Positions 15,097 to 28,400 of a stretch of DNA of 64,000 nucleotides are shown here, one piece after another. The position numbers and the translations under genes are program-made. How positions within the stretch are numbered: the stretch's first letter is position 1; every line of letters begins with the position of its first letter. The DNA is from Sthenelais limicola (lineage: Eukaryota > Annelida > Polychaeta > Phyllodocida > Sigalionidae), in NCBI GenBank assembly GCA_942159475.1, contig OW804094.1, positions 56,354,966-56,418,965 of the forward strand, written 5' to 3'. Under the pieces are notes generated by a model. It saw only the letters and a list, made by a program, of their open reading frames with translations, searched no databases and was not told the origin of the DNA.

Positions 15097-16950
15097 AACC
15101 ATATTTAACCAGACGAGGTGGTAGTGAAGTGTGCTAACTGTACTAACAGTGTATCGATGAGTAACATGCGTTGCCCACCCATGATGGTTTTGTTACTCAG
15201 AATGAGTAAAACAATGAAAAAATTGTCGAAAAAAAAGCAAATTGTATACACAGCGGGTGAGACATGATTTGAATAATAAAGGCATAGAAAATAAAATAAA
15301 AAAAAAATAAAAAATGTATGAACGCGGGGAAACACCTTTGCTGAACCTAACTGATGTGTGATCGTAAAAGTAATACTGCCGAGTTATTGTATGTCCGTTT
15401 ATCATCTTTAAACTCGATTATTTCACAGGTAAAACAAAATCAGAATACAAAGCTGAAGTTTATTATGCTGGTATCTTAAATTTGACGCTCAAATGAAATG
15501 GACCAAAGTGGAATGAATGTTCCAAATCTAGCCAGTGAAATGAAAATAGAACCAATTTAGATAACCTGGAAATCTTTGTAAATTTAGCGATGCGTGAAAT
15601 TGCTACTAGAGATACTACAGCACAAATTATACTTTCAACAAACAGTACAGACCAAACGTGAGGCTCTATAATGTGAAAAGTGGAGAGAAAAGAGACTCTT
15701 TGCCACCAGTTGACAATAGCAGCGTTCTTCTCCCACCAGAGGTTGGTGACCTGTAGGGGTCTCACACCTATATGTAGTAAGGATACTCCCGTAGGAATAA
15801 CGGCTTCTTAATCCTTTCTCTGAATGCCAACTGGCCAGCCCCAATACTGCCTAGTTTGTCATGGGCCTAGCTCACCTCAGACAACGTGGCGCCGAGGCCT
15901 CGCCGCTGTTGATGTGGACATTGGCTAGTCAGAGACCTCAAACTAGTGTCAACAATGAGTGAAAATAGTCCCCAAGACACACATATATATATATAGCCCC
16001 ACCACTACCGCCACGAATAGAAGGCTACCCAAACGATACCTGAAACGTGGGGTCTCGACGATGGGGGCCCTTTTCACGGCCCATCTTGGTTACAAAGGCG
16101 TGAAGGTCTTGATGAAAACATGGACACAATCCGAGTGGATTGTGCGATGGAAACAGCAAACACTCATGTTAGACGAGGAGAGGAAGACCAGTCCTTGCCC
16201 AGACAAGATGCTCGCTGGGTCTTTTATAGCAGAATAAAAGGCGACAGAACAAACGAACGGTGTAAAGAGAGCCCTCCTTAAGAGCCATCACTATTGTCAG
16301 GTTTTGTGTCGCGTATCACTTTAAACTGAGCACACTGTCACAACCCTGGATATTGACGATAGCAAACTATTCCACTCGGAGTGCACGTGTGAATACATAT
16401 AATTGCAATGTGTATTGTGTGTGAAAATGCATTGTTTGTTAAAACAGAGTTCGACATTATTCGGCTAATTTCGTTTCCAAGAGGGCCATAATTACGAAAG
16501 TAGAAAATATACATAGACATTTTTCTGAGATACGTATAAATTTACCCCCTTAAAATTAATAATAATTAATAATTGTGACTTTGTTAAAGAAAGACAGTCC
16601 TAACGTTGGGTATAGATATAGTTGTGATCCGAGGAGGGTGGCTGGGGAATGTTTTGGTGGAGGATATCCTTGTATTCTTTACACAATTCTCATTGCACAT
16701 GTAGCTAAGGCTTTATACTAATAGATGTTGTAATCATGACCTGAACAATTACATTAGATCAAATTCTGCTAAATATGTCTGTCTTATCCGATTACACGGC
16801 TGTCCAGTAGTATACCGCATACATTAAGTAGACCAAAGAGTAATTCAGCATGCTTGTTTATTTCCCACGTGAGGGGGAATTACTCATCTGTTAGAAGAAA
16901 TATTCTCGGGCTGTTTAGTCTTGAAGGACTCATCCTGTGTGTATCGGTGA

Positions 16951-17280
16951 AGAGTTCTTCCTGGACCAGGAGTGGCCCGCAGATGTGTGCCGCCAGCAAG
17001 GTAATAGGTGCTGCCAATGCGCCTGTGCGGTGCTCTGTTTGCCTCAATGGAATATAGGTGGCGCTCTTGATGCGCGCGCACAGCTAGAGAGCGGAAGGGA
17101 TGGTGTGAGGAACCTTCTAGTGCGCATGTCCGCCGTTTGAGTTTCTTCCATTAAAATCAGCGTCCGGTCTAGGGTGACAGTTAATAACGATTGTTTAACA
17201 TCTCTGCGCTTGCATGCTTCGCGCGATAAATAGGCACACACATCAGAGGGTGAGCCGAGATGTATCATTGCGCCATGTCA
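16951..17280. other. GC-rich, CpG-dense patch
   Basis: Runs such as GATGCGCGCGCACAG, GCGGAAGGG and TGCGCATGTCCGCC make this stretch far richer in CpG than its flanks. Open frames on both strands reflect the composition. It lies about 4 kb beyond the DMRT stop codon and could be regulatory or part of an unseen exon of another gene; no splice-bounded frame convinced me. Confidence 0.3.
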
Positions 17281-19389
17281 TATTTGTTTTGATGCGGTAG
17301 AATATCAAATTGTGGAGGTTTTATAGAATGCGATTTTTCTAGAGAACGTGTGAGACAGGCTAAAGAATGACAGATGAACTGATACTCGCGCCAAGTTGGG
17401 ATGGCAAACTATAAATCTAAACTACACTATAGCTACCGTATGTATGTAGTTAGAATTTTATAAGTGATTCATATTTATAAATATTCCTTGATGAAGACCA
17501 ATCAAATGTTCGAAGCCTTTGAAATTAATTAATACAACTCAGCAATTTTGATTTTGGTTGTAGAGAGTCAAATACGATTGTCTAAACTTTATTTTCCCTT
17601 GCTAGGGTACTACAGACAGGCCAAGGCTCTTATTTTTCGATATCAACGAGAGAAGGTCATAGCCGTGTATTTTTCAATTCAGTATTATACCCCCCCCCCC
17701 CCCCAGCAAGGGTGGGTCTCAAATCATTGCAAAATGACTCCGGTATAAAACAATACATCATTCAAGATCGCTTATTTGGGTGTATTAGAAACATAGGTTG
17801 TACAAGTGTTAACCATATCCTGCTTAAACTCCAACGATGAGGAAAGAGGGTGCGATGTAATCGTTTGTGTTATCGACCCCGTGAAGAATGAGTTCTTTGT
17901 TGATAGACTGAATAAAAGATTTTCAAAAAAACAAAACAAAAAAAATTGTTATCCTTCAAGTTTTGATATTGCCTCCTTAATTTTCAATTTTATAAATATT
18001 CTTCAAGGCCGATTCGTAGGGCTTCATTAAATCTTCTTTAAATATCTGTATGTGTCATTCCTTGAACAATAAACATAAATGGTTGGAGACCAGATCAGTC
18101 TGATGTAGAAAGAATCAAACCACCAGCTGGAGCAAAACAGCAAAAATTTGGATTGTCATAATTCTTCCCATCCACCCCACGTTCTGCCAATAATGACATT
18201 GATAACCATGAAATTCCAGGAGGATCTTAGAGAAGAGGTCACTCATTATTCCAAAGCATGCATGGGCGGGGTGAATAGAATATTGGGCCAAGACAATGCA
18301 AGCAAACTGATCAGACACAGGTTAGTGTGAGTAATGATGCAATACCCTCAAAACGCTGGCATCGCATGAAAACACGATCGGATTGTTTTGATAAGAGTGA
18401 AGGGAGACGGGCGATGGAGATTGTTCAAACTTGTCCTCTTGATGTCTGCATGGCCAAGGGGTATTGAAGCTCCCGCGGCTCCCGGTCTTCTTCATGTCTT
18501 CTCACCTCGCCCGAGAGATGTGGGTCAATCGATGTTAAGAGCTGAATCGTTGGTCAGAGGCAATTCCTCTCAGGTGTCTCACCAGGTGTGAGATTGCTCG
18601 ATCACCGGGCAAGATCTGTGTGAAATTTATCGAACAACAAGGATATGCGATGCACAAGACAACACGAACCTTTGTGAAGCATCCGCCACCCCTTGTTCCC
18701 CTTCGGTTGGCTGTTTTAATGAGATGGACAACAAGTTGGTATTATGGAGAATAGAACGGGATGGTACATTGCTGCATTGAATCATTGTACTACGTTTGGA
18801 ATACCCCCCCCCCCCCCCTCACACACACACGCGCACATACGCCGAAAAATCGATTATACTAAGGTCTTTGGTGAATTAAATTTAAGAGATACCGTCAGGA
18901 TCTTTCAAAATATAATTCAAAATCACCAATGCTCATGTCTAAATAAAAAATGGAATTCTATTGTGTGTGTATGTGTGTGTGGGTGGGTGGGAGGGGGGTG
19001 GGATTTGTAATAAATTAGAATTTCTTATTCCTTATGTAAGGATGTGTCTTATTTAACTAAGTAAACGTTTGTATCAATCGATGAATACTGATTATAAATG
19101 CAGATATATATGTGATGAAAGTGTCTGAAGTAAATGCCCGAGTCTGGTAAGACACTCATTTTTGTTTCATTGAGGGAATATCTTTTTCAAAAAGTGACTT
19201 TCAAGTTTAACACACGCAGAGGCAATACGGCGGAAATTGTCCGAATCCGGAGTCATACTTTTATTGAAACGGCTCAGGACCACATCCCCAGCTATGTGAA
19301 CTACTGCTTATACTAAGCGATAATCTAAATGGATGCGACCTTTATTGCACCCGTTTAAATATATTTGAACGGTTAGAACTGTCCATGTA
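17281..19389. other. Intergenic DNA with C15 tracts
   Basis: AT-rich and without a recognisable gene. It contains C15 tracts at 17690-17704 and 18804-18818 (the second running into a CA repeat) and a GT/GGGT-rich microsatellite at about 18961-19003. Confidence 0.6.
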
Positions 19390-20260
19390 TACTCTCGCGG
19401 TGAGATACGCGACGAGATGATCGAATATTCAATATCTCTCTCTGCGCGGGTCGGTCACTATTGTTTCGAAAGATTCGCTTTTAGAGATGCGCGATGTGAT
19501 ACGCAGGCAAAGCAAACAGGTTCGCTACGGAAGTCAGAAATGTAAATGCGATCTCACTTCACATTCACATTTCGCGACTTATGGACTTTGGGTGGTGACT
19601 TTGGGTGGCAACACCAACCAAGACACATAATGTTTGAAAGGCTCGCTAGGCGCACGTCCGTCTCGTCATGTCCGCCGACACTGGATACGACTAAGAACAC
19701 ATCCCGATTATTGCATAGCTAAAGCGGGCCTAACAATGTTCATTTCGTCGCGAGCGATGCAAATTGGTCGCTGTGAAAAGAACAGTGCACTGATACTGGT
19801 TGTAATCCCCCATGGATGTAGATGCGTGTCCATTCAAGCACAGGAGGAGCATGTCAATTTGGCCCCCTGGAGAAGGCGAGAGTGGTTACCCCATAACGAT
19901 CGTCTACAATTGCAACATGCGCCGCAAACATATCGCTGCTCAGCAACCAAACAGCAGCATCCGCCTTGATACTTTGCTGACTTCAGACCTCATTTAACAG
20001 AGAATGAGGACTGCTGATCGAGTTGCCAGAGGAGCGTGAGCCTCCATAAGCCCTCTTGTTTGTTGGCCTCCTCCCGACACTCCAGCCCACGCCTACCGCT
20101 TCAGACCCGCAGCCCTTCCCGTGGAGGGTCCGCCTAGGCGCCTCTCCACCATTCCCTTCTCACCCGCGACTCCTCCAGGTCGTGGCATTATTAGCCCTCT
20201 CTACACCATCTACTCCACGGCGAAGAGAGGCGAGGCAGCAACCGCTCCAGGGTTAATCAG
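19390..20260. other. CpG-dense region downstream of DMRT
   Basis: In 19390-19690 CpG is very frequent (for example GATACGCGACGAGATG and GATGCGCGATGTGATACGC) although overall GC is only moderate. The right part (20040-20260) is C-rich. No open frame has a recognisable domain. Such CpG retention in an otherwise AT-rich tract is consistent with an unmethylated regulatory element; this is inference. Confidence 0.3.
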
Positions 20261-20609
20261 GCTCATCTGAGATACAAGCATGGTTATACGTGTACACTTG
20301 GACCTCGACAATGGCCCTTCAAAATGCCATAAAGGCGTCTTCATATGCCTTCCGCCATATTACTGTCTGTCTCATGGATTGGTGGTCTGCATGTTGACTG
20401 AATATCTACCCTCCCATTCTTACCTTTAATGTTTTCTCTTTAACTCTGTTGCCTTATAGAATAAAATGAAAATAAGTGTATCGTGCTTTTCAAGGCGTTC
20501 TACTACTTCCCCGTGTGCCCCCAGTTCCTTGATAAATAATGATAGTACATGAAGTAAATCATACAGAAATTTCAATTGATATTTCGATGGTTAAAGAAAA
20601 AGATGATAA

Positions 20610-21452
20610 ACGATTCTTCGATAGGTTATTTATTTAAATCAATGTGCATCAAAGCATTATACATATTTACAGGTACAACCATTTTGGTTCATGTCAGATT
20701 ACATATTACAATAGCAACTGGTCAATAAATTATTCAATATACAAACATTGAATAGACACTCAGTGATATACTTTACTGAATGGTGGTCTCTAAAATAGAC
20801 AAAGTGGCAGACAGGGTAAAATACATCACTACGAGAGTAGAACGTCTGTGTCAAAGAAAGGAAATAGTGAAGGTGGATATATATGAATAAATTCTATAAC
20901 TAATAGGAGGACATTCCTGGTGAGATTAAATTCTATGGGTATCAAAATATTGACCATTCAACAAATGTTTGATGTCAATTAACATAGCCTAATACCAATT
21001 CCCCTTATCCTGGTAAAACCGGTGAAATCGGGGAGATGTTTTTACAAAATATTAGATGATCCCTAGATCGGAAACTGACTTTATAATACATTCAGGCATT
21101 TTGTATAAACAAAATGGAGCCGTATAGTAAATGTGGCATCTACGTTTAGCCTTGATGCCCACAGTATGTCGCGTAATTGTCCTTTTCGACGCGAGTACAA
21201 CTTGCGTTTCCATTTGTTTTATAAATGAAAAATGCACATCCGATGAAAAAGTTGTATAATGTTTATGTCAGCAGGGTCTAGGCGAGGCATGAAATGTGTC
21301 TATGTAACAGTATATATTTCATGTGATGCACATATACAAGTATGAGTAATAGTCAATTAATTATCTATGAGTCAATTATATTTGGAATAACCAAAGGTGA
21401 TATCTTACATATATATATATATAACGCAATCAAGCGAATTATGACGAGTGGG
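20610..21452 (-). other. Probable DMRT 3' UTR
   Basis: AT-rich DNA directly downstream of the DMRT stop codon, with no coding potential on the gene strand. The first canonical minus-strand polyadenylation signal I find (AATAAA, seen as TTTATT on the plus strand) is at 20629-20634, which would give a 3' UTR of about 0.84 kb. A short TA dinucleotide run lies near 21410-21423. The exact cleavage site cannot be read from sequence; transcript data would settle it. Confidence 0.4.
20629..20634 (-). terminator. Candidate polyadenylation signal for DMRT
   Basis: AATAAA on the minus strand, 819 bases beyond the stop codon and the first one met in that direction. The hexamer alone is weak evidence in AT-rich DNA. 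Confidence 0.35.
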
Positions 21453-22465
21453 TTAATCTGCATCCTTTTCTCGACTAGGACTATCCTCACAACCATCTGA
21501 TGTATGGTCAGCATCCCTTTCACTCCTCAGGTCAACTTTGTCCTTGTTGGGGGATAAAGAGTCCACGCCACTGAATGGGCGATATGGATGCATAAAGAGT
21601 GATCCTCCCAACGCCATTGTGGCGGCCATGGAAACTGGAGGGTAGGCGAATCCTGGGTACATAAAATGTGGAGGCTGTGTGGCTAGCAACTCTCCAGGAC
21701 GGTTAGGGTGGGGCCCAAGAGTCCCTGGTGTTCTCCCCAGGAGAGCCTCGGTAGTGAAGGCTGCAGAACGAGGTGTGAAGGCCGAGTGGAGGCCAGGGTA
21801 GACGGTGGTCGGGGGCGTCAAAGGCGTAAAGGCTGATTTCGGGGCGCCCGCACCAATACCAACTTTTTCACTGGCGCCGTTCAGCGGCGATCTGAATGGA
21901 GAAAATGGCGTCAAATAGGGATGGAATCGATTAGGCGTCCGTTGCTCCTGGTTCATCTGCGATTGCTGTTGTTGTTGGTGCTGTTGCTGTTGGTGAGCAG
22001 CAATATGTTGCTGTTGCACCATAAGTGTGTCTTGTGCTGATAAGAAATGTTCGATAGCTTTGACTAAGTCACCGTTGCAACCACCAAGGACTAATTCGAG
22101 AACACTACGCTTTTGGACAGGAAAAATCCTTTCCAGTATTTCTATATTGGTTAAGCGTCCTGGCCGGAAGCCATGGGGGATAGAAGATGGGTGAGACCCT
22201 TTGTTTCCTGATCCGGTGCCGTTCGTAGTTCCGCCTGTGTTGCCGCTTTCCTGTTTTACTTTTGATGGTATTTCAGGACTTGTACAGGAGGACTTCGGTC
22301 CAGATTCAGATCTATCCTCGGTATCAGTATTGCCATTTTTCACTGGAGGTTTCTCTCCAAGTTCCCGAGGAACTTGCGAACTCGATTTCGACAGGTCCTT
22401 AGGATCGATCTCAGTGTCGCTCTCGCTGTCGACGTCTACGTCCGAAGTGGTTCCGTTCACATCGT
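21453..22465 (-). CDS. DMRT transcription factor, exon 2 (DMA domain and C-terminus)
   Basis: Last coding exon of the same gene. The acceptor is a pyrimidine-rich stretch ending TTTCTTTCAG (CAG at 22468-22466). Joining the donor's single G to the first AC makes a GAC codon and keeps the frame open, giving a 522-residue protein with a TAA stop at 21455-21453. The exon opens with an acidic, serine-rich linker (DVDVDSESDTEIDP). The DMA domain follows at about residues 287-330 (GRLTNIEILERIFPVQ, then LELVLGGCNGDLVKAIEHFL), a short CUE-like helical module found only in the DMRT3/4/5 (dmrt93B/99B) group. Next comes a Q/H-rich tract (about 336-360), a Pro/Phe/Thr-rich region and a charged C-terminus (RSERDADHTSDGCEDS). 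The two-exon layout, DM in exon 1 and DMA in exon 2, matches what I recall for vertebrate DMRT3. DMA domains are proposed to mediate protein contacts, possibly with ubiquitin. Very secure as DMRT with DMA. Confidence 0.96.
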
Positions 22466-25400
22466 CTGAAAGAAATAGAATAATAAAGTATATTTAGAAA
22501 GAACGTCTTTTGTTTGTGTACCTTATCTTTAAGGAAACTGTCATTACACACGACTAAAGAACACTGTCAAACTCCAGCACTATGAATTACCTCTCTGCCA
22601 TTATAACCAAAGACTGATATTTCCTATTGGTATTAATGGGTTGCCCAATCTATCTTTCCATATTGATCCTCTTGAAAGTCTTCTCCGGACATTTCAAAAT
22701 CTGCTGAATTGGAATGGATAATATACACTTGTACAGATACAGTTTGTATCTTGTATAACTCTAGCCCAGGTTAATTATTTGCCGGGAATAGTTTTTTTAT
22801 GGCGATGTGTGGAAGAAGGAATGCCATTACTCGCGATTAATCTCCCACCTCCTGATAAACGCAACAGCAGAGCCATAACATTGACTCCGGTCCCTCAAGC
22901 CGCCACCTCTTGTTTTATCATTAACCCTCTCCCCACTCAATATCCCAAGTCACATAGGCGGTTAGGCTTATCAGGAGTGTAACAGACTCAAACCTAAACG
23001 AGGTTTACACTCGAACTATAATATAAAATTATTACAGGATGCTTACGGTCATTCCCTCTGTGTGACCCAAGATGTACATCTATGCATATTATGTCAATGT
23101 TAAAAGTAGGCTCCTAAATGAACAATATGGGCTTTTAGCGCGAATACTATCTTCTCTACCTTTTGCCGGCGGCATTAGCATAACACACACGCCAAGGATT
23201 CTTTTCGATTTAATGCAAATCATTTGATACTGCGGGGAAATTTTTCGTTAAATTCATTCACCTTGGGCGCCGACAGCTGAGCGGCTCCCCACGAGCAAAC
23301 AAGAGCAGTTGAGTCGGCGGGCGGGTAGGTTACGAGGCGGCCAGAGCGTGCCCGCCCGTTTATTTGGAGAGCAGAATAAGCTGAAAAGTCTACCGGGCGG
23401 GAAGTGATTGTCAGAAATCATTTGGAATGGGCTCACGTTTCTCCGATTTTGCTGTGAATAGGATGGAGGAGGAACAGTGAGGCAGAGAGAGAGAGAGGAG
23501 GGGTGTGTGTGGGCAGGGGGCGGGGGGCGGGGGCGGAGAGAGCGGGAGTGTAGGAGAAAAAAGGAATATAAAGATAGAGAGAATGGCAGCGGGAGAGGAT
23601 CGAGGGGAGTGAAAATGTGAAATCGGGGTCGGGGTGCTGGCGGGAGCGATAGTCGCGACTGAGTGTGTGGTGCGGTGAGAAAATCGACATTTGCTTGCTC
23701 TCGTCGATATCACCTTCATCCAAAGGACTCAAAGTTAAGGAGTGTTCGCACGCTGGCATTAATGCAGATCCATAGGTCATAATCCTGTATATTTGATGAA
23801 AATAATTGACTTAATCAATTTCTTTGGAGGAAAAGGTTGGCACATGATTGGTCATAAAGACCTTCGATATCACTTATATTTAAGCATTAATATTAAAAAT
23901 TGTTTGTGTGTGGGGCGGGGGGCGAAAACATTTTGTGTCCAATATCCCAGGTGTGCATTTACTCAATATATGGCAGGCATATATATACGTGTGATGGCGT
24001 GAACCATCCAGTGGTATTGGATATTATTTGGATTGTGGCAATTTATTCAGATATATGCGTTGGCTATATAGCATATTGATTCAGTTTAACAGCCTTATTC
24101 ATAATATATTATGTATAAGCAAATATTTAACCTCCCAAGTCATACACAAATGAGTATATAAAGCAGGTTGTATGATTTACCTGGGACCTGTAAGAAATGT
24201 TTGGTAAGCACTCGAATTTACCCCCAGCCTATTCAATATAATTTAGGGCCCTGTGTTCTTAAGAGAAACAAATTTCAATAAAGGTCAACCGAAATAAAGG
24301 AGTCCTTGTGAAGTAAGGGGAAGTCTAGCTAATGGAGGATTATGAACTGTTAGTGTGAGAATTCATAGTGTACGTGGCCCATATACAGACAAATGCGTCT
24401 GGCTTACCGAACCTGCATGTCGTCTTAGGCACGGTATAGGCTCTGACCAAGCAAACACACAGAGGCGTTAACCATACAATAAATAGGGTAGAAGGTTGGG
24501 CTTGACACTTTAAGATTTGGGACTGAGCGGTGGCGATTAATACCTGTCTAAACCGATTACGAGGGGAAGTCGGGTCTGGAATTCCTTAGACGGCTCAGGA
24601 AATTCATACTAAGCGTCAAATTAAGTTTAAACTTCGCAGTTACGCAAAGTAGGTGTGCAAGAAGGCTTTGGTCAATTAGATACAGGACAAAGATAAGCAG
24701 GTTCTGAAACTTGCGATCTCGACACTGGGATGTTTGCGGTGGGATCACGATAATAAAGAACAAATCCATAGTGCACATAGCCAAACGACTTTGTGTATCT
24801 TGTTGGGTGAAAAGTAGGGGCCGCGCTCCGTCCGTCTTAGCACATAGGGTTGACTCTTTTTGTTCGTTATACATCCATTGTTGATTCGGGAGTGGACGGC
24901 GACAAGGCTAAATTCTAAAGCAGGCTGTGTGGTCATGTTTGTGAATTTACCACGGCCCCATTCTTGAAAAATGGCCTAAACACTTCATTTCCTGAGAGGG
25001 AGAATAACTAGGACAATTAAGTAAGGTCTAAAAGGTTGACATAGGTGTAATTTGTGCCGAGTCATAAAAAGGAGATTGTTCCTTAACAAGGCATGTGCTT
25101 GTGCACTTACATGTATGCGTTGGACTAAGCTAATTTATTCGGCTAGGACAAACATAACGATGAGCACACCAGGAATTATTAACATGTTTTGCCTTCTTAA
25201 ATTGATGGTGTTTCCAGAATATCACATTGAAAGCCCATTCAATTATAGTAAAACCATAGAGTTCATATATTTTAGGCCTGGGAATTCTACGCATGGGACT
25301 TTCAAAGTTCCGCCTGGGCAAAGTTATATCTGTTGTAAAGATAATATGTAAGATAAAAGTAAGAGGAAGTGATTTCCACAACAGGAAAGATAAGAACAAT

Positions 25401-28400
25401 AGAACGCATACTGAAAGCTTTGTAGCAGTATATTATTTCATTTAAGATGGCAATTTCTTCCAAAATTATAAAGCGTACACACGGGATGAAAAGATTATAT
25501 ATTAAACGGTACTAAAAAAACAGCCACCAAATGTCTTTTTGGTTATGACTGCCAATTTGGTATGACCATCATGCCACAAACCACCGATTGCATGATCCCC
25601 GCCACACATAATGTACAAGCTACGGGAACTTGATTAATTAATAGATAAATCGGTTTGAGTGTACAGCCACCTTCTCATTTGTAGGGCAATTATCTCCTCC
25701 GGTTGATGAGTGCCCTGTTACTCGCCTCTGAATTGTTCAAACCATAACTCTTTGTTAATAAATTCCTCCATTCTTTTATTTACCTGCCATTATTATGGGA
25801 ATCAACATCTAACGTATTCAGTTGAACTTGAAGACAGGCAGGTGTATATTGGGAAGGGATAGAGGAAAGAGCACAGGCCTGGCGTACACATTTGAATGGG
25901 GTTAACACATTTGAAACTGATCTTAAATATTAATGCGTCAGCGAGTGGCGGTAACCCTGGAGGAGAGGACAGTTATAACAGAGCGGGACTTTCGTTATAA
26001 TTCAAGCTCAGAACAATCCCCGAACGAGGAACCTTATTCATTATCAGTGGATATTCTTTCTTTTATTAACATGTTAGACGATTAAAAAAAAACTCGGAAA
26101 GTTTGAAACTATCCAACTAAAAAATGAAACTATGAAGTGTTTGGTCCATGCTTCACTTTATCTCTTCCCTAAAGATTATACTTGAAACAGACACACGCGG
26201 ATCTTATCCATGATTAAACTATATGCAAAATACTTCAGAGTGTGGGCGTTTTCAATGGAATGGGAATCCACTTGTCAAAGATAGAGGGAGATTTAATCTC
26301 AAGAACCTAACAGTACTGGTAATGGAATGTAGATCGAGAGCAATTTTCTCTGAAAGGCAAAATATATCTCCTCACATTTCTGTTTGATTTTGTTCTTGCC
26401 ATTCCAACGCTTGTTGTATCCTTTCCGCACAAGGAAAAGGTGTGACTGGACAAACCACTTCATATCATATGTCCTCCGTGCGAAAGGAAAAGAGCACTTT
26501 GTAACCGACATGCACAGTTACACATTGGAGATCTTGAAACATGAAGAGCTGATTACCTTCTCGACACTTAGGGGGTTGGACAGTTCCCAAGACAAACTTC
26601 TTGGCTGGCCTGTGACATTGCGGTCTGGCAATTGCCACAGAAAACCTCAAACACTTGAGTTTGCAGTTCTCAATAACCCGACTGTGTATCAAGAGCTTTA
26701 GGCATAGTCGTTACATAGATGTTCTTTTATTCCTTTCAGTTCTCTAGTCTTCATCCCTATAAACTTGGTATTCGGAAAAGGGACGCCTCAAATTTCGTGC
26801 ATGACGTTATGCGAAATTGATTTGCAGTAGATCATAGTAAAAACCATCCCGAAATGAATAACTATTCAAGCCATTATCTTTTTATACTTTAAGTTCTAAT
26901 AAAGAGATACTCCTTTAAGAGCCAGGGAACCAGTTCCTACTACACCATTACGTTTTTAGGAAGAACTATTGGTTTACAACTTTATTCTGAGCTAAAGGTT
27001 TGGTAGTAGATCTATAGTTGCCACAAGAGGTGTAAACGATATACGAGATCACTATTAAAGAGAGAAAACGGAAGCAGTCTGAGGTAAGACATGACACCTT
27101 CAAACGCGAATAACTGGATGACGAAGCAATGCTTTCTACACGCCCCCCCCCCCCCCGCCATATCTTTCACCACCCACCCACCCGCTCTCCAAGGTAGGAA
27201 GAATAACGAACCAGTATCCTCAGTTCCCATGGCGTATTAAACGGCAATTTTTGGCACTGTCAACAGGAATTGATTCCAATGACCTCAAGGTTTCCTTTGG
27301 GGATCATTTGTATATACTTGTACAACTACAACCTGATAAACACATGTGACCCCATGTTCACGAGGATATGTGCACTACTAAACCCGTCGTGGGTACATTG
27401 CCAAAACACAAAAATAAAGACCCTGGTCAACTTTGGTGCTGATACAGGCCTCGCTTTGATTGCATCAGATTTGTTTCTTCGTGATCTAATTTATTGCGTC
27501 TTTAAAATAGTGAATGTACAGTAATATAGAGCAAAAACGCATACATGTACATGAATGTATATTAGACATGTACCCATAGTACAATCCTATCTCCCACTAT
27601 CAAGTTTGGTTGCATTTGATATTTAAGTAGAATGTATGCAGATGCTTTGAATTATTATATTGATGTGTATATTGTGTATGGCACACCATTGACTGGGTAA
27701 AATACTAGTGTTTATTGATATTTACAATTTAAAAATCAATATTTATGGAACAAGAGGATATATCCCTCGATCCTGATCCAGACACTCCCATATCGTTCCC
27801 CTTCAGCGCGAAAAGTTTAAAGGCGGCGGATACAGATTTTAGAAATACACATACATGTACACACGCTCGGGCAATAAATCACTGCGGCTATCACCATACA
27901 TGTGTCACTTGACGTGTATCCTTTTGATAATATTTTGTAAACAGTCCCTTATAATCGGTATTGCATTTCAGACAAACTCTTTTAGAGGTCTTACTACGAC
28001 CATTTAGAACTAACGATGAATCATACGGATATACAAACAAACTATCTCGCATAAGAGACGAAAGCTTCACCCGGTACGTGGAATATAAATTTCCGCGGTC
28101 CTGTCACATGAAAAGGAAATACCAGACCGCAATTTCATGTATACAGAGTGCAAAGTCAAATGTCATGAGCAGAAACTGCAGGGGATAACACATTGCTACC
28201 GGATCAAGGATGTATCCATGTAAACCATGTTGTCTTTTTGAAGATGTATTTGTTACTCGATATACAATATACATGACGCCAACTCGCTCTGTGCAGTGTA
28301 AACATTGACGCCCTGGCTTGAAGGACAGAACAGGATCTATGTGTACGTATGTTTAGTACATAGTGTATATGTAATCGCCAGCTTTTATATACAAATGGAT

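Larger units (their letters stand above)
5061..16950. other. Intergenic DNA with microsatellites
   Basis: No supportable gene. Simple-sequence features include a CT-rich run near 6718-6745, a GA-rich run at 7690-7757, a G15 tract (11039-11053), an A17 tract (12463-12479), a CA repeat (15075-15096) and a short TA run near 15983. Two short GC-rich stretches, about 8300-8470 and 10440-10610, stand out from the AT-rich background, but their open frames carry no known domain. Confidence 0.6.

Noticed and set aside
22201..22497. Plus-strand 98-codon frame over DMRT exon 2
   Set aside because: Antisense shadow of the real coding exon.
23411..23780. Minus-strand Ser/Pro-rich frames of 102 and 115 codons
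   Set aside because: They come from GA and G-rich low-complexity DNA in the DMRT intron, with no domain.
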